NCBI GenBank assembly: GCA_022393335.1
Contig: JAJEKB010021279.1
Coordinates: 176,711-240,710 of the forward strand
Direction: 5' to 3'
From: Macrotrachela quadricornifera
Lineage: Eukaryota; Rotifera; Eurotatoria; Philodinida; Philodinidae
DNA length: 64,000 nt
In this document: positions 48,562 through 62,117 of the stretch, one piece after another
Numbering within the stretch: position 1 is the stretch's first letter
How the letters are laid out: the number at the start of each line of letters is the position of its first letter
The notes under the pieces: generated by a model
Told to the model about the DNA's origin: nothing
The model's input: the letters and a program-made list of their open reading frames with translations, nothing else
Database searches by the model: none
Position numbers and translations under genes: made by a program

Positions 48562-51500
48562 ATGCCTATTGAAATTGGTCTTTTATCTTCACAACAAGAT
48601 TCATTTGAACATCATGAAGAATTAAGTAAACTATTAAATGAAACAGATGTAAAAATAAAAACAACATAAATAAATATTAAATAATGTTATTACATAATTT
48701 CTTATTCTATTTTTTATTTTTCAAGGTATTTTATGTTCCATTACGAAATGAATTTGGTGAACATGGTCTTAATACAAATCAAGATTTAAATGATTTAACA
48801 AAATGTTTTGATGAAGATATTTCAAATAAACATTTAATTGTTGTAAATATAAATTTAACAAAAATAATATTTGTTTTATCTCTCTTATAAAACAATATTT
48901 ATTTGTTTTTTTTCCAGACATTTCGTGATATTGGTTATTCATTATTTCTTGATTCTGTTGAAAGTATTCCTGATGAAAATGATCAATCAAAAGTAAAAAA
49001 GAGAAGAAAATAAATAAAAAAAGAAAAACTAAATTTCTAATTTAGATTCGTGTTTCGGGAAAAATGATTGTTGATGGTATATGTATACAATTTTTTGGTT
49101 GCTTTGATCATGGACATAAAACACAAAAATATTCTGATAATCAAATACAACAAATAAATGGTGTTGGACGAGTTGAATTAGATGAACAATATTATCGAGA
49201 ATTATCATCAACACAAGTTTGTCTTTTCATTTTTAATAAATAATTAAAATATTTTCATATATTTTTTCATTTAGATTACATTTGAAAGTAATATTAAAGA
49301 AGAGAAAGAAAAAAATCTTGTACAACCAGTTCTTACACATACAATTCGTCATCAAACAACTAAACCAAAAAAACAATCTGAATCATTATTATTAACAAAT
49401 AAACCTAAAACACGTTCACGAACAATAAGTGAAAATATCGTATCTAAAACTCGTACAAGTGTTTCAACAAGTCCTCCACCACCAACACTACCATTACAAT
49501 CATCTGTTACTTCATTTTCTCATTCACCTGTTTCGACTACACGACCACATATACATTCACCAAGTCATATGCCATATCCATTACGATCACCACGTATAAA
49601 ACAACATCGTCCGACATCACCAGTTCATTTTACTTATTCATCTACACCAAGAACTTCAGGTAGATTAATAAATATTTAATTATTTATCTTTTGAGTTAAA
49701 TTTTAAAAATTCTTAATGATAATGAATGAAATAACATATCATTACAAATTTAGATTCATTTATTTTCTATATGAAACTAAGAGAAATATTTTCAGTTCGT
49801 CATTTTATCTAAATTTTAAAGATCTGTCATTTAAATTGAAATTATATTCGAAGATTCTTTAATGTCTATAATTACGAATGTATCTTGGACTCAGTCACAC
49901 TCAATTTTAATAAATTCAAAATGAATAAGTATCGATTTTCTAAATTTTCTCTTCTTGGAAGTATTTGATTGTTTTTGTTATTATATTTCAATAGTCCTGT
50001 ACTACTTACATTTGAAAGTAGAGATTGATACTGTAAATTGTCTCTGTTTTTGTGAATGATACTTTTCGAGAGATAATTCAAAATTTTCGCAGACACGGCG
50101 TAAAAAGTGGGAGGGGCTAGCCCACCTCATCCCTTCCCACATTGAGAGCCCTGCTTCTATCGCTCATGTATGGACTATTGAACTACAAACAACGTGGGAC
50201 AATTGATGTATAATCGTAAAAACTTTATGAAAAGATAAAATTTAGAAAATTGATAGGAAGTTAATTTGAGATTGGTCAAGTCTGACCTATTGCTATCTAC
50301 AATTTATTCAGCGAAATATATAAAGTAATCTATCCAGAAGTGGAAAAAACCAATATATTGTATTGTAGAGCTCTTTGAGGCGCATTGAATGGTATATAGT
50401 AAATCCTCTTTTCATAAGATTTTAAAGGAGCTAGGGTTAATTTACTTATAGACCAATAGATACCCATAACCACACTGACGAGATAACCACAGATGCTACT
50501 CATATGAGGATGTCGGTGAAGCTATGTAATCGTCTATGAATAAATTGACTCAAGCTCCTTGAAAATCTTATGAAAAGAAGATTTATTATATACAATTCGA
50601 TACATTTCAAAAAGTTCTACAACATGTTATATTTGGTTTTTCATTTCAGAATGGATTACTTTATTCGACGAGGCCCTTTCAAATAATATAATTCAATAAA
50701 TATAATGACACAAAAGTAGCATGTATTAAAATATATATTGGCATATAACTAAATGAAAAAAATAGACAGTTGAAAGAGCAATATTCCGAGATAATCAAGA
50801 TTAAAAAGCTAATTTTCATTTGTCTAGTAGAGTTGATGCTACAATAATTGTTTTTCATGCAAGTTATAAAGAAAAAAAACAGATTTTAGAATCGACTAGA
50901 ATTCAGGGAAAATCATTAGTATAAGAATGGATTTCACTTTAAAATTGCAGTCAAAGAAGAAAAGGCAAACTCATGATATGATTATCTTATTGAATTCTGG
51001 CAGTTTTCAATAGATTTCGATGAATTCAACGATTATAACCAATTGCTAGATTTCAATAGCATCCGCATTTTCTTTCTTATTTTAGGTTGTCTGATCTATT
51101 AGTATTGTGTCATTGCCATGCAAAAACAATTGAAAATTTTTAACCATTAAAATAGTCTTTTATTAGAGTTACGTCCACGTTGGCCTATATATGTTAGTCA
51201 TTCAAGTCGCTTTTGCCAGTTCTATCAGCTGATTCAGCTCCGTTTGAAAGATTAATCTTTTAATATAGATGGCGTTAAAAAAAAGAAAAATTTCATTGGT
51301 CGAAAACATTGACATCTAATTGATTCAGGACTAAAAATCGATACTTTTTTTCTCACGATTAACTATAATACTAGTAAAAATATTTTGACCTCACAACTAT
51401 TGCAGTTAAAAACATAGTAGCAGTTGTTACCACCACTAAACCACAAGTTACAATGAGTATTAGTAAAACCGCAATTAACCAGTGGTATTATTAAAAATGA

Positions 51501-52363
51501 CGATATAGATTGAATATATCTTATACAATAAAACCAAAAAGACTTGATTTTATCTTTCAGATATCCTTAGTTATTGCTTATTTGAATTTCAAATTTCTTA
51601 TTTTCTTTTAGAAGTTCAATCATCTTTCATTTCAACTGTTCCATCCACTTTCAATGAATATTCTCAAATAAATTCTATAACACCATCTAATGAATCATCA
51701 CCTCAAACACATCGTATACAAATTCTTTCTCATTCTCCTCATTTATCTTCATCTACAATTGGTCAAACAACAATGCCAATACAAATTCCATCAACGTCAA
51801 ATACTGGTCTTCCTACAACATCATTACCACAATTAACTAATTTTTTTCCATTCACACAATCTCATTCATTACCAACTTATTTTGTTCCGTCACCAAATAT
51901 AGCATATATAACAACAGCTACACCATCAACAAATCCATCTGGTACACCATTAGAATTTTCACCATTAACTGGTCATACAAGTATGATATTAATTACCAGT
52001 CCAAATCAACCTCAATCACAACCATTTCATATATTAGCACCTATTGATCATCGTTCAATACACTTTGCACATTATACACAAACAAATTTATTTCAAGCAC
52101 CACCCCCACCACCTCATCCTCCATCAATACCATCACGTACATGCAATATTCTTCAATCAACACCAACAAATGAATCAATGTCTATTTTACAAAATAAACG
52201 ACCGGAAAATGAAGATAAACAAATTCAACCACAAATAGAAACAACTAAACAATTTTCAGAACAATTACCATTTAAAAAACGTCGTTATACTGGTCAACAA
52301 ATACGAATGGCTACTGTTCATGATGATGATGATGAAGTATCTGATGAATCTGTTAAAAAGTAA
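48562..52363 (+). CDS. 528-residue Pro/Ser/Thr-rich protein, probably nuclear, unknown
   Basis: The exons are 48562-48648, 48726-48842, 48918-48992, 49046-49216, 49275-49659 and 51612-52363. All joins keep frame; the last intron is about 1.95 kb and holds a palindromic element. Residues 1-150 form a folded-looking domain spread over four small exons: GLLSSQQDSFEHHEELSKLL, VFYVPLRNEFGEHGLNTNQD, TFRDIGYSLFLDSVESIP, RVSGKMIVDGICIQFFGCFD. The rest is low-complexity, rich in Pro, Ser, Thr and Gln (TSPPPPTLPLQ, APPPPPHPPSIPSR). It ends with a basic cluster (PFKKRRYTGQQIRM) that could be a nuclear signal and an acidic tail. The composition suggests a transcription-related protein. I could not identify the N-terminal domain. 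Confidence 0.72.
50305..50670. repeat. Palindromic MITE-like element inside an intron
   Basis: The left half (about 50305-50460) and right half (about 50530-50670) are imperfect reverse complements. Matching blocks include AAAGTAATC, TTGTAGA, ATTGTATATA against its ATTGAATGGTATATA partner, TCTTTTCATAAGATTTT, AGGAGCT and CTTATAGAC/GTCTATGAAT. Arm identity is roughly three in four. The small centre is unique. It lies in the long last intron of the 528-residue gene and is not coding. Confidence 0.75.
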
Positions 52364-53606
52364 TCATTTTTCTGTCTAAATATATTTTTTTTTTGTTATT
52401 GTATATAGTGTGTGTATTTTCTAAGTCATTTTATTTCTTTCTTTTTCGAGTGGGTCTTTATTTTTCTTTCTTTTGTTCTTTCGTTTTTTTTTATCAAAAG
52501 CAATCAATATTTTATTTTTATGTACATATACATATATATATCTATATTTATATATATTTGTTTTGACAAATGTCTGATGCTATGAGCTGTGCTTCTATCA
52601 AGAAGGAGTAATTGTGAGACCGGTGTATACAATAAACAAGAAAATAATAATCTCTTGTTGTTTATTTTTATTTTTATTTTTGTTTTTTAGATTATGAATA
52701 TACGTTTATTGGAAAAGAAATAATTAAAAAAATCAAAATAAAAAAAATTTGAATTTTAACTATAAAGTTACGGTTATCTTCGAAGAAGTTATGTTTCAAA
52801 TTTTGAATTGAAATGTTGCATAGAAATAGGCTTCAATCAGAATAATTTTTTATAAAAATTTCAAACTTTTTACATAGAATACTCGAAAAGTTTTCGAAAT
52901 AAAATGGTAAGTTCTAAAATTCAGTTGCATTAAATGTTCAAGATATTGATCATAAGAAATCTCACTTAAACAAAGTTTCATGATTACAGCTTGATTTTAT
53001 GATTTAAAAAAGAAATCATTGGTGATGAGGATGACATTCGACAGGTGAGTAACAGTGATTAGGAAAGAATGAAAATAGATAGTATAATGATAAATTAGTA
53101 AGTAAAAATTTGTATGCTAAAAATCTGAGAATCGGCAATTCTTAGTCAGAATGAACGTGTGTTTACATAAGAAAAAGAATAGTGGTTAGATGTATATGCT
53201 TATTTTATTTATCTTATCAACTGTCTATTTTCGCTCATTCTCAACGATTGTTATTCATACGTCGAATTTTATCCTGGTCATCAATCAGATAATAATTCTT
53301 ATTTAAAATCAATCAAACTTCATATCATATGATATTTCGTGTGTGTAACATTTTGAACATTTACGGCAACTGGATTTTAATACTTACCATTTATTTAATA
53401 AAAACTAAGGTATTGCAGAGATTTTTCGAGCCGATATCATGTGCATACTTCCGACTTAAAAGCAATTTAGTAGTCGGAGAATTCTTTCATGAAATAATTT
53501 TATAATCTGTAGTTTTATTTTGGATAAAACTTGTATGCTTTTTTTCGAATATTTTATTATAAAAAATATTTCAGATATTGTTATATACATATATATTTAA
53601 AAGAGA
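52364..53606. other. 3' UTR and intergenic sequence
   Basis: 3' flank of the preceding gene, then AT-rich sequence with no gene. An ATATTTCAG acceptor-like motif lies about 35 bases before the GTF2H3 start. Confidence 0.45.
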
Positions 53607-54682
53607 ATGTCTTCATCAACAAAACATCTTGTTGTTATAATTGATCTTAATCCATTTTATTGGTCTGATAAAGTTTCATCAACTACAACATTAAATTTTA
53701 AACAATATCTTAATATAATAATTCAATTTTGTAATGCTTATATTGCATTTGATATAAATCATCGTTTAACAATAATTGGTTGTTCAAATAATGAAACATG
53801 TTTTCTTTATCCTGATTCAACAAATGAATCATTAATTATACCAACCGTAACAAAAACAAATATGTTTGAACAATTATTTGTTGTTGATCGTGTTGTAGAA
53901 AATAATCTTAAAGATTTTTTACAAAATTCTTCATCTATAAATGCATCATCTGGTACATTAATAACAATGGCATTAACACAAGCACTTTGTTATATAAATC
54001 ATCTTATACGTGATACAATAACTGGAGAAAAAAATTCATTTAGAATATTAATTATTCAAACAACAAATGATACATCAAAACAATATATGAATTTTATGAA
54101 TGCAGTTTTTACATCAGAAAAAACTAATGTACCTATTGATGGATGTATACTTAATAATGATTCTAGTCTTTTACAGCAAGCATGTAAGTTGATCATAAAT
54201 TCATACATTTTTTTTGTCAAATGTATTTAGGAAAATTTATAATTTAGTTGTCTGATAGATTTTCAGAGAAGCACATAGATACGAGGAAAAAATTTTGTTG
54301 AACTAATATTTGACACCAATTGAGATTTATTTGAAAAATCTATTAAGGAATTTTTCTTTTAATAGGTGATTTAACATCAGGTATATATTTACGTGTACCA
54401 GATCCAAATGGTTTATTACAATATTTACTTTGGCTTTATTTAACTGACAAAGAAGTTCGTAAAATGCTTGCATTACCAACAAAAGTTGCTGTTGATTATC
54501 GTCCAGCATGTTTTTGTCATCATAAATTAATTGATACAGGTTATGTTTGTTCCGTATGTTTATCTATTTATTGTGATAATACATCAACATGTTCAACATG
54601 TCGGTCAGCTTTTGATATAAATAATATGCCTATTTCAACATCTAATGGTACAAGTGATTTATCTAGACGACAGATTCGATAA
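53607..54682 (+). CDS. GTF2H3: TFIIH subunit 3 (p34/Tfb4)
   Basis: Two exons, 53607-54183 and 54366-54682, give 297 residues; the human protein is about 308. It is a core subunit of TFIIH, acting in RNA polymerase II initiation and nucleotide excision repair, where it pairs with p44. The N-terminal part is the vWA-like Tfb4 domain ([13 protein letters not shown] at the first strand, [30 protein letters not shown]). Exon 2 starts [20 protein letters not shown], then a C-terminal C4 zinc finger ([25 protein letters not shown]). Its stop lies only 225 bases before the VPS52 start on the same strand. Confidence 0.95.
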
Positions 54683-54907
54683 AACATTTTTTTTTGTATA
54701 TATAATTGGAATAAAAGAAAAAAAGGAAAGAAATTATTCAAAATATTAGATTTTAGAGATCATTAATAAGAAGACGATAACTTGTTGTGAAGACCATAAA
54801 TTTCGAAATTCTACCAAAGTATAAAACATTGCAGTTTTCAGATATCTAAACTTTTGTTTTCTTTTTTATTAAAATTTTTAATTTCAGATAAATAAGATTA
54901 TTTAATT

Positions 54908-57900
54908 ATGACCACCGAAGGACCATTTCCAACAGATAATACAGGTTTAGGTGATTTAGAAAGTGAACAACTTTATCTTGAAGTAAATATTTTTTTAAAT
55001 ATATTTCTTAATATTAATTTTTATATAATATTATTAGGCTGCAAATATTTTACAAAAACTTCAATTAGATAAACCAGCTGATGAAGAATGGTCTTTAGAT
55101 GATATGGAAGGTATTAATAGATAATATTAATTTTTAATAAATTTATTCTTTTATTTAGCTCATATTGAAGAAAATTTACAAGATCAATTTGTTCAAGAAG
55201 CACTTACACAAGTAAATATTCTTCAAATAAAAAAAAAGCGAATATATAAATATTTCTAGGATATTGATCTAGCTCAATATTCTGAACAAATACAGGAAAA
55301 ATTACAAGTGCATGAAAAAGCTTTTGTACAAGATTGTATGTACACTTAATTCTAAGATTTAATCCCATTATATAATCATAAGAAAGATTCACTCTCCTCC
55401 ATATAAGGAATGTACCAAACTTGAATGACTCGAGCTTGATCAAGGCTGAGTCTATGTCTACTCCAGACTAGAGTTCTTGACCTCTTTCAAAATTGTAAAG
55501 TGGAACTAGATATTTAACAAAAAGATTTTTTTTTTAAAGTTATTGGCGAAGCAAATAATATCGCAAATCTTCATATGCAAATATCATCATGTGATAAAAT
55601 TCTTGAAGTAAAAAAATTTCTTTAAATAAAATCTTAAAATTTTATATATATATACTTTTTTAGTCAATGGATCATATGTTAAAAAATTTTCAAAATAATT
55701 TAGCTAATATAAGTAATGAAATTCGTCATTTACAACAATATTCAGCTGAATTAAATATAAAGAAAAAAAATCGAGAACTTGTACGTGGTCAATTAAGTCA
55801 AGTTGTTGATGAAATGGTTGTACCACAATCAATGATACAGTATAAATATGAAAAATAAACGAGATAATATTTTAATTAAGTATTTTTTCTATAGAATTAT
55901 TATGGATGTACCAGTAACAGAACGACAATTTCTTGAACAACTTCATGAATTAAGTCATAAAATAAAATTTGTTAAAGAACAATCATTTCATGATGCTATT
56001 GCTTGTCAAGATGTACAAGAAGTTTTAGAAAAATTACGTATAAAAGTAACAAATTTTTAAAAACAAACTTTTTATTTTTTATTTTTTAATGTTAATAGAC
56101 AATAAGTAAAATTCGTGAATTTATATTACAAAAAATTTATCAATTTCGTAAAGCAATGACAAATTATGAAATACCACAAAATATTTTATTAAGAAATAGA
56201 TTTTTTTATGAATTTTTATTAACAAATGATAGACAAATAGCTGATGAAATTCGACGAGAATATATTGATACATTAAGCAAAGTTTATTTTTCATATTTTA
56301 AAGAGTATTCAGCTAAACTTATTAAACTTCAAGTAAGTTAAATTATCATATGAATATTAAAATAAATCATCCTTTTTTTCCTTCTCTAGTTAGAGGAAAA
56401 ACCAGATAAAGATGATGTACTTGGTGCAGATAATCGTCCTCGATCAAATATTTCATTTTTTTCTGCTAGTGCTCGTGTAAGTTAAACTGTTTTTTTTTTT
56501 GTATTAATTTAATCTTCATCTTCTTTTTCTTGTTTATTTAATAAAGCCAAATATAAAACATCGTGCTACTGTCTTTAGTTTGGGTAATCGTGATTGTGTA
56601 CTTAAACAAGAATTAGAAGCACCAATAATTGTTCCACATACTCAACAAAAAACTGAAACAAAAGTAAAAAATAAAAATAAAAAAACAAAAACACTTGTGA
56701 TTTTGTTTTTAATATTTTAGTATCCATATGAATATTTATTTCGTAGTGAACAATATGCCTTATTAGATAATTGTTGTCGTGAATATTTATTTTTATGTGA
56801 TTTTTTTATGGTACAAAATCGAACAGCACCTGAATTTTTTATGGAAATATTTGATAAAACATTTAAATTAATACAAAAAAATGTTGAAACTTACATATCG
56901 GATTCATATGATCCAATAGCTATTTTACTTTGTATGCATTTAATTTATCGTTATCAAGTTATAGCTAATAAACGTAATGTATCTATTTTAAATAGGTAAA
57001 TTATATATATATATTTAAACTTAGATATAATATACATATTTTTTTTCTAGATTCCATGCAATGTTAATACAATTGTTTGAATCTCGTTTTGAAATTATTA
57101 TGAAACTTAATATTGATAGTGTACAACGTGTTGAACCACATAAATTTTCATCTATTGAACTTAATCCACATTTTGTAAGAAAAAAATTTTTGATATTTGT
57201 TTGTGTTTTGTTATTTATTGAAAAAAAAAACAAACTTTTAGATTGTACGACGTTATGCAGAATTTTCTGGAGCTGTTACAAGATTAAATGAAGAATTTTC
57301 CAATGAAAAAATTTCAACATTAATGACACGTTTACAAGCTGAAATACGTAATCTTATACTTCGAATGGCTAATGAATTTCCACAAAGAAAAGAACAATTA
57401 ATTTTTATTATTAATAATTATGATTTATTATTATCTGTTTTAACAGTAAGAAATATTCTTTATGATCGATATCATGTAGAGATGTCCATCGCGGCTGAAA
57501 ATCTGTCACTGCCGCGATGGTTTTTTGTGTACTCAAAAAGTGAGTACACTACTAAAATCGATCAGTGTGTCCGGCCGTCCGTTTATTCGATAACTCTTCA
57601 CAATTACATTCGATTGAGCTGAAATTTTGTGCACAGAATTGTCTCATCAATATCTCGGTCGAGTTCGAAGATGAGAAAGATCCGACGAGAAATGGCTGAG
57701 TTATCGAAAAAATTGTCATTATTCACCAGACCATCGCTGAGGGGGAGTACAGGGAATTTTTCAAAAAAATTTTTTTTCGTAGAAATATTTTAAATATATA
57801 TGAATCGACTCAGTTTTTAACGCTCATTCCGAATATGATATTAGTTTTGAATGAAATCGTAACTTTTTAAGTGAAAATTGCCTAAATAAGGTCCCTAAAT

Positions 57901-59332
57901 GTACAAAATTTGTATCCTGAGGCCAGTGTGCCTAAATATGTCTCGGGTAACTAGCAGTTTTGGAGTGTTCTAGGTGCATGGCTTTGTCGCTACTAAAAAG
58001 AGTTATCAAATGGAAAAATCTGAACTCGATAGCTATTAATATTGATGGATTATTATGAAAATACTGATGTCTCTGTGTATCACATATCTTTAGTAGATCC
58101 ATGAGGTTACCTATGACCATAATGTCGCTAGATAAAAGCCCAAATCCATTCTGGAATAACTCCTACTCAGTTTTCTAAGCTGATCACGAATCTGAACTCG
58201 TTTTCTGTGATTTCTAAAGATATAATATCACTTTGAGAGTTGAGTCAATGATCACTTTATAGGATCGCCTATAGCGTCGTCCAAGCTAACTTGGCTCCCC
58301 AGTTTTTTTATTCTTACAATTTAGTGGCAAAAGATGTGTCTTGATGAGATCTATATCTTGTAGAAAAATAAGCCTAAGATCTCGTGCAGCACATGAGAAA
58401 AATCCAAAATATCACCTCCCGCAGTGTAATCCTCGGATTTAGACAGTTTTTGACTTCTAGCACTTGTTTTATTTGATAACTTCCTCACTTGAGTAGAATG
58501 AATTTGTAGACTAAACTGTTTTCCGTCCAATCGAGATGTCTCAGAGCTCAAATGGCCAAGCCGTTCACGAGATACGGTCAAAATGCTGATCATAGACTCA
58601 AGATAGCTAGTCTTTAGACGGTTCGATCAAAATCAATTTGTTGTCAATTCTTTTTACTCTTTGAAGTACACATAACTTTCGGATAAAATCCGAAGTTTCC
58701 GCATTTATTTTTACTTAGCTAAAGATCGAAAATCCACTAAATTTAATTCATCAACCAATGAATAATAAAAAAATTTCTTTGAAATTTTCTATTAATGATT
58801 TTGTTTTCAAAGGCATATACCAATGAAGATTCACCCGAATGTGATGCAGTAAAAACATTACTTCATGAAAGAATTGATGAATATGTTAAAGAAGTTTTAA
58901 TACCATATTTTTCTCCACTTATATCATTTGTACGTGATAGTGATCAATTTTTATCCGATGGTAATACAAAACAAATAGAAAGTAAAAAAATTATTAATAA
59001 TATTTCTATACAATTTAACATTTTTGTTTTAAATAGATAAATTAATAATAATTAGTAAATTATTTAGTGGTGATTTTAAGAAAACTTTTGATTTAATACA
59101 TAATGATGTAATACGTTCATTTCCATCTCTTAAATTAAGTCAACCAATATTAAAAGAAGTATTTACACAATTTTTATCATATTATCATGATTTTCAACGT
59201 TTATTATCAAGTAATACAAATTTAAAAACTATATCATCAAATATATCATTACCAAATCTTCATCAATTAATGGTTGAAATAAAAAAATTTAAATTACCTT
59301 TTGATGGTGATCAATTTAAACCACGTTCTTAG
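54908..59332 (+). CDS. VPS52: Vacuolar protein sorting 52, GARP/EARP subunit
   Basis: Fifteen exons: 54908-54982, 55038-55110, 55159-55211, 55260-55335, 55540-55607, 55664-55839, 55895-56045, 56099-56332, 56390-56476, 56547-56663, 56721-56995, 57051-57174, 57242-57445, 58813-58981 and 59037-59332. The 725-residue product matches the usual length. It is the core subunit of the GARP and EARP tethering complexes, which capture endosome-derived vesicles at the trans-Golgi or recycling endosome. The N-terminal coiled coil has DIDLAQYSEQIQEKL, FIGEANNIANLHMQI and SAELNIKKKNRELVRGQLSQ. The most diagnostic stretches are VDEMVVPQSMI, LSHKIKFVKEQSFHDAIACQ, KIREFILQKIYQFRKAMTNY, YALLDNCCREYLFLCDFFMV and LHQLMVEIKKFKLPF. 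A 1.37 kb intron after exon 13 carries an inserted repeat. An AATTTCAG acceptor-like motif precedes the start by about 20 bases. Confidence 0.95.
57480..58700. mobile_element. Repeat insertion in VPS52 intron (dispersed repeat copy 2)
   Basis: This VPS52 intron is about 20 times longer than its neighbours and less AT-rich. It starts with an inverted pair (CCATCGCGGC / GCCGCGATGG, 57488-57521) and a palindrome GTGTACTC...GAGTACAC. The stretch of about 57520-57697, read on the - strand, matches the repeat at 2018-2165. The far end (about 58655-58675) has a weak inverted match to the palindrome block. No transposase frame was seen. It is best read as a non-autonomous DNA element, with boundaries approximate. 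Confidence 0.65.
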
Positions 59333-59493
59333 TATTATTCATTTGTTTGTTTTTTTTTTCGTGTTGTTTATTTATTTATTTATTTCTGAATGTCTTCAAT
59401 TGATTTTTTTTTTCTGAGAAATAAAACGATGATAAAAGAGATTTGTTATATGACAGATAAAATGAACAAGAAAAAAAAAAAGAACAAATAAGT

Positions 59494-61189
59494 TTAACTA
59501 TAATTTGGCCAATATAATTGTTGGCCAGCTGTTGGTGATGATGATGTTTCAAATAAACCTGTTGAAACATCATAAATAGTTTGTGATGATGATGTTGTAC
59601 CAGTATTATTTAATGTTGTTGAAATATTTGTATTTGATGTTGTTGCCTGTGATAAATTTGCAAGATTAAATTGTGAAAATAAATTTGTTGGCCATGTTGT
59701 TGCTGATGTAGCAGTTGTTGGTGTTAAATAAACAGGTTGTTGAAGAGCTGATTGTTGTGCTAATGGATAATACACAACACTTGAACTAAAAAAAAAATAA
59801 ATAAATAAATATATATATATATAATTAATAAATATTTTAATATTATTTTAAAAATATTTCTATGTAAAATTTATCTGATAAATTTTCATTGAAGTCAAAC
59901 CAAAAAACACAAAAAAGAGAACCAAAAACACAAACAAAACAACAATAATAAATTTTAATAGTGTCGAAAATAATAAAAAGGGATAAGATAATCATGATAA
60001 ATAAATAAATAAATCGTTAGATTCTGTTGAATATTTATTTACACACGACAAACAAAATGCAAACGACCAAACCAAAAAAACAACAACATGGTCAGACACA
60101 TGCGGAAAACAAAAAATACCCATAAGCACCTTTTTTTTATTTTTAATATTTAATTCATTTTGCTGTTCATCCGTTTGCAGCATTTTGTATTATCCTATAG
60201 AGATATAGAGAGGAAGAAAAGAATGTCATTCGTTATTATTCACTCTTTTCTTTTTCAAATATAAGAAGTAAAAAGGTGACAATTGTTTATCTAACTTTTA
60301 TTCAGTCTTCTATTGTATATTAGTTACTATTGTTTTAATGCCATCGGCAGAAAATGCTCTCACATTATTATTTCGAGTGAAGAAGAAAAAAGATTTCTTT
60401 TTTTTTTCTTTTTGTTTTTCATTATATGTCTCATTTTATTTCAATTCGATCAAAAGACATGAGCGGATAGAACAAGAAAAGAAGCCTAGTTGATAAAAAA
60501 GACAATTGAAAACAAACAAATGGCTTCCTTCTTTAAAAAAAAAATCAAATCTATATGCACAATCAGATATCTCATTACATTTGCATAAAATATAAAGTAG
60601 AAATAAAATATAAATTTTACTTTTTTAAATATAATTATTAATTATATACATACGGATAAGCAGTAGCTGTTGATTGATATGTAGGCATACGAGCAAGTAG
60701 ACTATAACTAACTAAATAATAAAAAAAACGAAAAGAAAATAATATAAATGTTAAATAATTAACATACGTGGTAATGTTGTAGTTCGATTTTTAGCACCTA
60801 AATAAGCTAAATTAACATTTGCACGACGTCCATCAATAATTGGATTTGGTTCTTTAATAGCTTCATCTGCTCCTTCTTTTCGTGCCATTGTTACCTATGA
60901 TAAATAAAAATAAAAAATATTATTTTCAAAAATAATTAATTCAAGAATTTTAATATACAAATCCATAACCACGTGATTTTCCTGTACTTCGATCTGTAAT
61001 AACAACCGCTTCTTCAATTTCACCATATTTAGAAAAAAAAGCTCGTAATGTTTCATCAGTTGTATGATATGGTAAACCTTAAATAAAAATAAAATTTTTT
61101 TTATTTAATTAAAAATTTTTTTTTCAATTTATTTAACCTCCAACAAATATTTTTGTAAATGTTGTATCTTTTTGTAAATTAACCTGCAT
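59494..61189 (-). CDS. RBM24/RBM38-like RNA-binding protein
   Basis: The exons on the - strand are 61189-61138, 61077-60959, 60894-60768, 60711-60654 and 59785-59494, giving 215 residues. It is the single-RRM protein group of vertebrate RBM24/RBM38 and nematode SUP-12, which bind GU-rich mRNA and control splicing and stability in muscle and other tissues. The near-diagnostic run is [20 protein letters not shown] (RNP2 IFVGGL at 14-19), then [20 protein letters not shown] and [20 protein letters not shown] (RNP1), then [17 protein letters not shown]. The C terminus is Gln, Ala, Ser and Thr-rich, as is usual. The first Met ([10 protein letters not shown]) is tentative, because ATGCAG could itself be an acceptor and the true start may lie upstream. 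It converges on VPS52, with 161 bases between stops. Confidence 0.9.
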
Positions 61190-62117
61190 TAGTTCAATTA
61201 ATTTTTCACTATTTCAATTGACTTTTTTTTTTATCAAGGACAATAATCTATAATAAAAAAAAAAAAATTTTTTTTTTTCAATTATGAGAATAAAATCCTG
61301 CTGATATTTATTGCATGTGACTATATGACATAAGATTCTATCTTTTTTTTTCTTTCTTGGATCCGTTTATTTTATGATAAGAAGAGAAGAAAAAAGAAAA
61401 GATAATGAAAAAAATAATTTTAATGAAATAAAAAAAATATAATCAAAACTTGTTTATATTAAATTCAAATGTTGCTTACCGGACGATTCACTTTAGTAAA
61501 AATGAAGTGTTCGCATTTTCTTTCTTTTTTCCTGAGAGCTACTCTCTTATACAAACAAAAAATGTACACTAAAGGCTTTACTTTCTATCATAAGAACAAG
61601 AGAGAGAGAGAGAGAGAAAAAAAAAAGACTAGAATGAACCAATGAAATTTTCGTGCGAAAATATTCATATTAACATCGAAAGGAAGAACATTGATTTTAT
61701 GAACATGATAAATCTTTACTAAGGCAAGAAGAAAAAAAATCAAATATAATACATTTCAAGTGTTTAGTTTTAAATTGATTCATAAGATTCTATGACTGTC
61801 TATCAAATTATAATGATTCATTAACAATTCACATAAACTGTCAAATAAATATATATTCAATTTAATCATCTTTAAAAATCAAATATTGTGATTATATCAT
61901 GAATTTGAATTTTCAAGTATTTATATATGAATTTAATAGTAGATAATAGTTATTAAAGATTTTTATTTTGATTATATTAAATTAATAAGTAATATTTAGT
62001 TTATATGAATTACAAAATCAAAATATTCTTTTATTTGCTCAATTAAATCATGTTTAACACACACATATAGATATTCCATAATAGTTTATTTAGTAAAATA
62101 AAACCGAAATTATTTGT
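61190..62117. promoter_or_regulatory. 5' flank of the RBM24/38-like gene
   Basis: This 928-base gap separates two - strand genes, so it holds the RBM24/38 5' region and the 3' flank of the next gene. It has A and T runs (61250-61280) and a GA microsatellite at about 61601-61618. I see no gene. Confidence 0.4.

Noticed and set aside
57446..57622. Extension of the VPS52 exon 13 frame past 57445
   Set aside because: It reads into a GTAAGA donor and the inserted repeat. The next real exon resumes at 58813 in frame.
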